38,709 nucleotides of DNA from a virus: positions 1 to 38,709 of IMG/VR virus record IMGVR_UViG_3300031972_000819. One strand, 5' to 3'. Shown piece after piece: positions 15,713-24,500 of this stretch. The notes beneath the pieces were generated by a model that was not told where the DNA came from, did no database searches, and worked only from the letters and a program-made list of their open reading frames with translations. Numbering within the stretch: the first letter of the stretch is position 1; each line of letters starts with the position of its first letter. A program made the translations under genes and the position numbers.

Positions 15713-16575
15713 TGGCAGAAATACAATATCCACAATACCCTGTTCAAGAAGGCCCCAGCTTTAGTTCAATTGTACAACGACAAAGAATGGGTATAGATGA
15801 TGCTTTAATGGCAGAGCAAGCACAAAAAGAAAGAGTGCAAAAATTAGCGGTTACAGGTGGTAAAGCATTTATGGGCTATGATAAAATGTTGCGTGGTTTT
15901 ATGCAAGCTAAGTACGCTAATCCTGAATTAAAGTTTTGGGATTATGCATCAAATCCAACTACAGGTGCAGCATATAGACTTGAAGGTCAAAGAAAAATTG
16001 CACAAGATATAAAAAGTGGCGTAGATCCAAAAGATATACCAGGAATGAAGTTTGGAGAAAGACAAAAAGCAGGATTAAAAGGTATTTTTGGAAAAGACGC
16101 GCCTTTAGATTTAAAAAGCGATGCACCAATAGTTAAAAGCTTAGAAGCGTCAGGTAAAGAAAAAATAGCAGAAGCAGGTATGGGACTTGACCCTGTACCC
16201 GGAGATGCTATGGCTGCTCAACTAGAATATGATGATTTGGCTTTAGCTAATGCAGGAGCAGAAGAAGCTGCTAAGGGCGGTTTAAAAAGCACACTAGGCA
16301 AGGCTGCCGGTGGTATTGGGGCTGGACTATCTATTGCGTCAGGAGCGAAAAGATTGCAAAGCGAGGATGAAATGACTAGAGTAGGTGGCGCGTTGCAAGT
16401 AGGTGGTGGTGTTGCTGGTGCGGTTGCTTTAACTAACTTTTGGAATCCAGTAGGTTGGGCTGCGGCAATTCCAGCTGCGTTAAGTATTGGCGGTGGGCTT
16501 ATAGGCGGTGGAAGTAGTGATTCTTTAGGAAAAACACCAATAGGAAGAGCTAGAAGAAGGTTGAATATAAGCTGA
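15712..16575 (+). CDS. Internal virion protein with hydrophobic glycine-rich segment
   Basis: A 287-residue protein. The first ~170 residues are helical and charged. From about residue 190 onward it becomes Gly/Ala-rich and hydrophobic (GKAAGGIGAGLSIASGAK, VGGGVAGAVALTNFWNPVGW, AALSIGGGLIGGG), ending in a basic tail RARRRLNIS. This resembles the small ejected core protein of T7-like phages (the gp14 type) that inserts in the outer membrane. It lies just before two other small genes and the giant ejected protein. Role in a DNA-ejection channel is inferred from composition and order, not from a specific motif. Confidence 0.5.
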   Translation: MAEIQYPQYPVQEGPSFSSIVQRQRMGIDDALMAEQAQKERVQKLAVTGGKAFMGYDKMLRGFMQAKYANPELKFWDYASNPTTGAAYRLEGQRKIAQDIKSGVDPKDIPGMKFGERQKAGLKGIFGKDAPLDLKSDAPIVKSLEASGKEKIAEAGMGLDPVPGDAMAAQLEYDDLALANAGAEEAAKGGLKSTLGKAAGGIGAGLSIASGAKRLQSEDEMTRVGGALQVGGGVAGAVALTNFWNPVGWAAAIPAALSIGGGLIGGGSSDSLGKTPIGRARRRLNIS

Positions 16576-16946
16576 TGGTTGCAGTAGCAGAAAATTATAC
16601 TGATAGATTTCCTAGTAGGATAACTAAAAATCTTTCGCGTTATTTAAAAAAATCAAAAGATACTGCTGAAGAATATTTGCAAGCAAAAAGCCCTGAACAT
16701 ATGTACGCTCCTCAATACAGTAGTTGCTGGGCAGATTTTGATGTATACGGTGATATTATGTGGATAAGAACAGCTTTTAGTAAAAACAAAAAAGAAACAA
16801 CAAGAGCTTGGAAAGAATTAAAAGAAATAGCTAAAAGTATGAATTGTAAAAAAATACAATTTACAACAAGAAGAAATGGAAAAGCTTGGGAGAGGCTATT
16901 TGATGATATGAAAATTGTTCAATGGAAAATTGAGGTTAAATTATGA
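16575..16946 (+). CDS. Small GNAT-like virion accessory protein
   Basis: A 123-residue protein with the order strand (CWADFDVYGDIMWIRTAFS), helix (ETTRAWKELKEIAKSMNC), strand (KKIQFTTRR), helix (GKAWERLFDDM) and strand (IVQWKIEVKL). This resembles a shortened GNAT acyltransferase fold, as in the T7 gp13 class of virion assembly proteins, which lack transferase activity. I see no clear acetyl-CoA loop. It starts in the stop of the previous gene (TGATG) and overlaps the next by four bases. Position before the internal-core genes matches gp13. Fold assignment is from pattern only. Confidence 0.45.
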   Translation: MVAVAENYTDRFPSRITKNLSRYLKKSKDTAEEYLQAKSPEHMYAPQYSSCWADFDVYGDIMWIRTAFSKNKKETTRAWKELKEIAKSMNCKKIQFTTRRNGKAWERLFDDMKIVQWKIEVKL

Positions 16947-17560
16947 GTGACGCAAAATGGCATCCAATATCGGGTGAGTTTGGAGTTTTTGGCGATTATG
17001 GTGAAGGTTACGAAGGAAGTCGTGCTGAGCGAGCAGCAAAAAGTCAAGCAAGAAGCGGTCTTGATGCGTTAGATGAATATGAAGCTAAAATAACAGGGAG
17101 TGATGAAACTGTTGGAAGAAGAGAAGGGATTGAAAAATACTATGATGAACAAGAAGCTTTGTCGGAAAAAGATTTTGCTTTAAGGCGAGAAGGAGTTAAC
17201 ATATCTCAACAAAGACTTGATACAAGGCAAGCAACTGCATTAGACCAGTTTTTAGGAGACGCATATAGCTTTAGAAGGTCAAGCGATGTTCAAAAAGCTA
17301 TTGGCGGTCGCGGTCTTTATTCGGCAGAATCAGAGCGCGGAATGGACAGGCAACAAGCTACAATGTCGAGGATGATGAGTGGTCAACAACAAGGATTTGA
17401 TTTGGCAGGTCAAGAATTAAGTAATCAATTGCAAGGTTTAGACATAGCACAGGCGCGTGGTTTATCTGATTTAATGAAATCGCGTGGAGTTGAAATGTCA
17501 GGAATAGAAGATTTATTATATCAAATTGAAACAGAAAGAATATCATACGAGGGAGTATAA
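16943..17560 (+). CDS. Helical internal virion protein, unknown
   Basis: A 205-residue protein rich in Gln, Glu, Arg and Ser with almost continuous helix propensity (ALSEKDFALRREGVNISQQR, then RGMDRQQATMSRMMSGQQQG, and LSNQLQGLDIAQARGLSDLM). No membrane segment or cysteine. Gln/Arg-rich helical proteins are typical of ejected core proteins that pass through a narrow portal. It overlaps the preceding GNAT-like gene by four bases (ATGA) and the following gene by TAATG, so it is tightly coupled to the internal-protein set. No named family recognised. Confidence 0.5.
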   Translation: MSDAKWHPISGEFGVFGDYGEGYEGSRAERAAKSQARSGLDALDEYEAKITGSDETVGRREGIEKYYDEQEALSEKDFALRREGVNISQQRLDTRQATALDQFLGDAYSFRRSSDVQKAIGGRGLYSAESERGMDRQQATMSRMMSGQQQGFDLAGQELSNQLQGLDIAQARGLSDLMKSRGVEMSGIEDLLYQIETERISYEGV

Positions 17561-18552
17561 TGGCAAGGTCATATGGTTCATATTATAAAGAAAGAGAAAA
17601 AGATAAGCCGTACCGCACAGCGGAAATAGCGCTTGGGTTTTTAGGCGATTTAATTGCACAAAACAATCAACAATCTCTTGATTATCAAAAATTAGCATTA
17701 CAAGAAGAAGCAACTCAGGCAACGCAAGATTATCGAGAAGATCAGTTAGCTTCTAAAACGATTACATTGCCAACTGGAGAAGTAATGCAGTATAATCCTG
17801 ATACTAGTAAATATGATATGCAAATTGGAGGACAAGGCGCAGGTGTGCAAGATTGGGGACAGGCTTATGGTGACCAGTTTTTTAATAAGTATTTAGACGG
17901 TCAAGTTGAATATGAAGACACTGATAAAAATGGAGTTATTGGAAGTAAAGGCGATAGACCTTGGGTGGGGCCTGCTGCTCAGCTATGGAGAGATTACACT
18001 ACAGCAAAAGTTAACAATGAGCCTGATTTTGAATTAAAACATCCTGAAACAATTATATCGGGAATGAAAGCTTATGATGGTGATGACTCAACTAAACTAA
18101 ACGAAATTAATACGTTTTTATCTGAATTAGGTGGCTATCAAAACAAAATTGATGCTTATAATACGTTAAGAAATATGCCGACAGGAACTAAAGAGTCAGA
18201 GGTTAGAAATTATTTTAAACAATCGGATGAACAATTTCAACCTAAAAAATTAAGCCGTCAAAATTTAATTGGTATTCAAACACAACTTAATAGAAGAAGT
18301 ACGTTGTTAGGCTACCTTGAGGGCGCTAAAGAAGTTACTGTATATAGTGGGGCTGATTCTGATTTCTTTAGCGAGGATGCTCCAACCGAAGGATTAACAG
18401 AATCAAGAAAAACTTTATCTGCAATAGTAATGAATCCTGAAAAAAGAAAACAGATGGAAACGCAAATAGCAAATATAGAAAAATTCTTAGATAGTATGGA
18501 TATACCATATTCTAAAGCAATAACAGATGACCCTTTAGGCATATTAGACTAA
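17560..18552 (+). CDS. Probable internal virion protein, unknown family
   Basis: A 330-residue protein. The N-terminal ~60 residues are helical and Gln-rich (RTAEIALGFLGDLIAQNNQQ); a beta turn segment with LPTGEVMQYNPDTSKYDMQI follows; then there is an acidic loop, DTDKNGVIGSKGD (about residues 121-133), that looks like a calcium-binding loop; the remaining half is helical. It stands directly ahead of the giant ejected protein, the place of the second internal core protein in T7-like gene order. No enzymatic motif is evident. Confidence 0.5.
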   Translation: MARSYGSYYKEREKDKPYRTAEIALGFLGDLIAQNNQQSLDYQKLALQEEATQATQDYREDQLASKTITLPTGEVMQYNPDTSKYDMQIGGQGAGVQDWGQAYGDQFFNKYLDGQVEYEDTDKNGVIGSKGDRPWVGPAAQLWRDYTTAKVNNEPDFELKHPETIISGMKAYDGDDSTKLNEINTFLSELGGYQNKIDAYNTLRNMPTGTKESEVRNYFKQSDEQFQPKKLSRQNLIGIQTQLNRRSTLLGYLEGAKEVTVYSGADSDFFSEDAPTEGLTESRKTLSAIVMNPEKRKQMETQIANIEKFLDSMDIPYSKAITDDPLGILD

Positions 18553-18555
18553 ACA

Positions 18556-21500
18556 ATGGCTAATGGACAAATACCACAGGCTAAATTTCTTAGTCAGCTA
18601 AGAAGTAAATATCCATCGTACGCAGAAATACCTGATAGTACGTTGTTGGATAAAATTCTTACAAAATATCCTGAGTACAAAAATCAGATAGTCTTTGACA
18701 GTTCTACCGAATTAACCCAAGAAGAAGCATTTGATACAAGCGGCGATGGGTATGACTACGACACAGCAAATCAATATGGATTAGAGCCTGATTCTGCTGG
18801 AAATTTGCAACCTAAAGAACCTAATACGGGTAAAGTATTAGTAGGTGAAAACAACGAAACATTTAACCAAACTCTTGCGAATGAAAGAGAGATGGATAAT
18901 GTAGTATATCGTGGAGATGATGGATCTATTTATTCACACCCTATCAAAAGCGTTAATGTAAGTCCTGACGACACTCTTTCGTCTGAAATAACAAACCCAA
19001 ATTCTTCTTCAGCAAATTTAAACAGAGCTACAAGAGGAGTAGATACATCAAAAAAAGAGATACATTCTAATGACTATGGTATACCTCAAATAAACGATAG
19101 CACTTGGGAAAATGCATTTAAGGAAGAATACAAAACTTCATTAAAAGAAGGATTGCCTGAACAGCATTTAGAATTTGCTATAAACAGAATATTATTAAAC
19201 AGCAAAGGTGATAGTCCAGCGGGTATACAAAATTGGACAGCGTATATAAACGGCTCTTGGGCAAAGTATAAAGACTGGAAAGACGAAGATTATATTGCTG
19301 TAATGGGAGCAGACCCAAGACATCTTGCTTTGATAGATTCGCTTGCTGGTGGAGAGGCATCTACAATTAAAGCAGTGTTTGCAGCAGAGTCAGATTTTGA
19401 TTCTAACAGCATTAAAACAAATTATAGGCCAAGCACCGCTTCTCAACAAGATGAAACTGAACTCACATTAGATTTGCCAAATGCAGGAGTTTTGTTAGAT
19501 AAAAACAAAAAAGAACCCACTATGTCAGAAGCGCCTGAGCCAAGTTTTCTTAAAAGAACAGCAAGTCGTTTGGCAAACGCTTGGAGGTATAGAGATTTAA
19601 CTTTTAAAGACCCATCTCAAGCTGCAATGGCTGGTAGGGCGCAAGCAGATTATTTAGCTTTAGAAAATTTAAAAGAACTATCAAAAACACAAGGCGTGTT
19701 TAAGCATCCTAATAGTCCTGAGTGGGAGCAAGAAGTAAAGGAAATGGTTGCTTGGAATGTAATGAGCGAACCGGAATTATTTTCAGGTCAGCAAGATACA
19801 GCTTTAGGTCGTGGACTGCAAGCAGCTCAAAAAGACGCATATAATCGCAAGGTACTGTCAGGAAGCCCAAGAGAAAGATATAAAAAAGCGTTAGCAGGGT
19901 TTGATATAGAGACGGGGCCTGGTTTTGCAAATGACAATGATTTCTTATCATTGTCTTGGAGTAACTCTCTTTCAGGAATTGCGTGGAAACTTGCATCAGG
20001 CAATGAAGTAGATTTAACATTCTACGAACCTAGTGAACGCGAACAAATGGCAGCTGGAATTGTAGGGCTTATGATGCCTCTTGACGCTCTGTCTTTTGGT
20101 GTTGGCGGTATTATAGGTAAAGGTGGAATGAGTGTAGCAAAAGTGACAGACCTGACAAAGAAAACTTTAACTGCAACCTCAGGTAGATTAGCTAAACAAA
20201 GACTTATAAAAAATGGTGTTAGCGAAGTTGCGGCTAATAGAGCGGTACAAATAGCTGTAAATAAAACAGCAAATAGAATGGCAAGTTTTGGAGGAGCTCT
20301 TGGAACATACGAAGGGCTTGGTTCTGCTTTAACGCAATACGATGAAAAAGGTTTTATTGACCCTGTTACTTGGACGAAGGATGTTGTAGCTCACACTGTA
20401 TTAGGTATGGTTACAGGAACATTGGCTGAACTAGGTGCAGCAGCTCCTAGGATTGTTAAGCCGTTAGCAAAGGGCAAAGGAGCAAAGCTAACTCAAGAAG
20501 GTTTAGGTTTTGTAGGTGAAGTAGGTGGTTTTGGAGGATTTTCTCCGTTAATAGTTGAAGGAAGAAAGCCTGAAGGAAAAGACTTTGTAGATGCTGGTAC
20601 ATTTTTACTTGGAATAAAACTAGCCGCACCATTACAGCAGGTGTATGGTCAGGCAGCTAGCACTCTTGTACAAAAGTCTTTAGCGTTTAGAATAAGAAAA
20701 GAGTATAGTAAAGGCAAAAGTTTTGAAGAAGCACAAAGAATAGTTCATAACGAATTAAAGTCAGCTGTTGAACTTGCTATTGAGCGCGAAGGACTTGTTT
20801 CAGAAGGTAGTGAAGTTGGAATGTCAAGTGGTGGTAAAGGGCATATTCTTGGAGAAAAACCAAACATACCTATAGATGAAAATGGCGTAGGTATAATACT
20901 AGATGCAAATGGAACTAGAATACCTTATAGACCTTTATCAACACAAAAAGAATTAGTAACAACAGGAGAAATTAAAAAGCCTCAGTTAGATGCGGATGGT
21001 AATCCAGTAATGGGTGCAGATGGTAAGCCTGTTTTTCGCACTATATCATTAGGCAGAGGACAGGTTCCTGAAAAAGCAGAAAAAGAAACAACAGTCCCAG
21101 GGGAAGTTGTTGATACGAGAAAAGTAACAGAGCCTGTTTTAGATAAAGAAGGTAGGCCTGTTTTAGATAAAGAAGGGAAGGAAGTAACTAGGGAAGTTAC
21201 AGAGCCAATAAGAGAAGAAGTTCCAATAAGCGAGGCTGTTGCAAGAGAATTTGAATTACCTGCTTATTTGAAAAAAGATGCGTTGCAATCTGCTCCTGAA
21301 TCTGCGTTACGAGCAATGCTTAAAGACAAAAATATTTCTGAACGTGAATCTCAAGCTATTCGCGTAGAGTTAGAACGCAGAAAGCTAATTGCACCAAAAG
21401 GTGAAGATGTCAGTGATCTAGTGCAACAACGTGGAAATATGCAAGCAGAGCAAAATAGACTATTTCAAGAGCTACAAGCATTAAAAGAGGGCACAGCTGA

Positions 21501-24500
21501 ATACGATGCGAAAGAAAAACAAATTGTAGAAATGGGTGGTAAAATAGAAACACTTGATTCTCAAATAGCAGGTAAAGCAGTTCCAGTTGAGTCGCCAGTT
21601 AAAGGCGAAAGAGTTGTTGGTCGTGAAGGACAAAAACAACTACCGGGTGAAGCAGAAGTTCCGCTGGGTAAAGCTGGTGAAGGCGGTGTCGTAAAAGTTG
21701 CTGTTGGCGGAGCAAAAGGTCGTGGGCCTGAAGTTTCACCTGAGCAGGCAAAAGCTGTTGATTTAGCAAGTAGAGGTGAAGCTCCAGTTGTAGAGCCAGC
21801 TAAAAAACCAGCTAAAGTAGAACTGCAAAGAAAGCTAGATAAGTTTGCTCCTAACTTAGAAGTAGAAACAAAGAAACTAGCTGAAAAAAATAAAAATGCA
21901 TCATTTCTTACTGAATCAACTACTAAAGAGTTACAAGAACGGTTAGGCGGTGCGAAAGAAAGAATTGAAAACGCTGAAGCAAGATTGGAAAGGTTTACTG
22001 ATGAGGCTATTGAAAGAGGAAGTGATATAACTAAAGAAATGCTGGACGCTGATGTTAGCCAGCTTAAGAGTTATAGAGCCGAAGTAATTCTTTTAGAGGC
22101 TGAATTAGCAAAAAGAGGTGGTGAAACTTCTAAGCCAAATATAGAAGTAGTGCAAACACCAAAGCCTAAAACACCAGCTGAGCCTAAGTTTGAGGACATT
22201 ACAGGCTCAAAAGGAAATAAGCTTGGTGAGATAAATTTACAACAAGAAGGCGGAAGTTTTGGCAATTACGGCATAAGAAAAGATGTAAAAGATGGTAAGG
22301 AAATCTATAAGGTTGTTATAAAACGTGCAGACACAGGGCTAAGAGCACAAGTACAAACAATAGAAGGTGAGTTTTTTGGTTCATATAAAGAAGCTTTTGA
22401 TAAGTTAGCAGACCGAATAGCAAGAGATGTTGGAACAGCTATAGATAAAAATGAATTTTCTAAAGAATTGCAAGATGCAGTTTTACAAATAGAGAAAACG
22501 TTTGACAATAAGATATTAAGAAACAACACAGAATCTGATTTAGTAGCTTTGCCTAAATCCAATTTACTAGAATTATTAAACAAAACGGTACATATTGGTG
22601 GGTACAAAACTTTAAACTCTCTTACTAAGCCTCAAATAGCAGCAGAGCTAAAGAAATGGCAAGGACAAGGAGATGCAGCGCGTAGTAAGCTTGGAGAAAA
22701 AATAGATTTAGCATCAGGAAGAATTTTAGAAGAAGCGCCAATAAAAAAACTTGAACGAGACGCTAACGACACAAAACCTGTTAATGAAAAATTAGCTAAA
22801 GCAAAGCTTAGTGGAAATCTTGAAAAAGCAGAAATAATAGAGAAAGCAGGGCGAGGTGAGGTTAGGGAAGATGCGCCAAAGTCTATTCAAGAGATGGTTT
22901 TGCAAAAAGCAGAGATAGAAAATAAAATAGCAGCAGAGTTTAAAAAAGGCGAAAAAGCAGATGAGAACAAGCTAAGAGATTTAGCAATGGACAAGGCAGA
23001 ACTAGCTGAATTAATAAACAATGCAAAGCTTGGTAAACCTCGTGATGGCGACCAAGTTACTATGACACCTACTGCTAAGGTAACAAAAGGCAAAAAGAAG
23101 GTTGCAAGAAAACCAACTCCGGACAACACAGGAAAATTAGAATTACAAAATATATTTGGCAGTATAAGAGAGCAGGTAGAAGCACAGATTGTTGCTGCTA
23201 AAGCTGAGGGAAGTTTTGAAATAGACTATAGTAAGATTATAGCTCCTGAGCATAGCAGAATAGATTATAATAAGTATAAATTAAAAATTGAACTGCCACA
23301 AGTAAATGGAGAATATAGCGTAAGTGTTCCTTCAAGCATTGTTGTAAGAGATGGTAAAATAAATACGCGCGACAGCGGTGGAGAGTTTTTTGGTAATTTT
23401 AGCAAAGCAAAAATTAATAAAGCGTTTGCAGAATACAAGGTAACACCACCAAGAGGAGGGCGCACTCAGCCTTTAACTTCAGAAAACGCTCCTATATTTA
23501 CAGCGCCCAATAGGCAGTCGTTAGCTAAATCAGATTTAAAAGGTTTAGAAAAAGCATTAAAAGGATACGAAGCGCGTTTAAAAAGGTATTCAACTTTATC
23601 TTCTCCTGATGTAGAGCGTTCTGCTGGTCAGTTAAAAGAAGCAATTAGAATAGCTAAAGATTTAATTAAAACTCAAAAAGAAGCAGATCGTTTAGGCGGC
23701 ACGATTGCTGGTGTAGATTTTATACCGGGAACTACTGCGCTATTTAACGCAATGCGTAATTGGAAACGTTCAAAACTACCTGTATCCGATAAGCAAAAGT
23801 TTGATAGCCTTGCTCAACGCTCAAATAAGCTTTATAATGAGTGGGTAGCAGGCGGAAAAGTAGATAGGGAGATGGAAGGTCGCTTAGAAAAATTAAGCAC
23901 CGAAATGACGCGATTAGAAAACTCTGTTAAAAATCAAATACCAACAGAGCAAGAGATTATAAAGGTTGCTGAAGATATAGCTTGGCCAACAAGAACAGCT
24001 GATTTAAGACGTACGCACACAATGCAAAAAGACATATTAGTAAAAATGAAAAGGAATGGCATAGAAACTAATGACACTGAATTTAGAGATTTAAAATTAC
24101 AGATTACTAAAGGCAGAACGAATACGCAAAAAGATTTTACACAAGAAGAAATGATACATTACGAGCAAGTTTTAAAAGAAATGAATAGAACAGGTGGTTA
24201 TTTAGACGAATTGCCTGCAATGCGTTTTGACAGCCCTGTTAAAACAAGAAAATATATAAACGATTTTTCTTTTCTTTTTGATAAACTTACAAGACTCAGA
24301 AATATGGGTAAGGGTGGAAGTGAATTAGCTGACTTATCTTTTAGGTTCGTAAGGAATCAAACAAACATAACTGGAGCTGGTGAAAATGCTGTATTTAAAA
24401 TACAAAAATTAATTGGCAAAAAGAATATGCAGAATTTTGTAGCTGCAGTTGACCCGTACTTAGCAGAAGGAATGAACTTTCGAGGCAAAGAAGCATTTTT

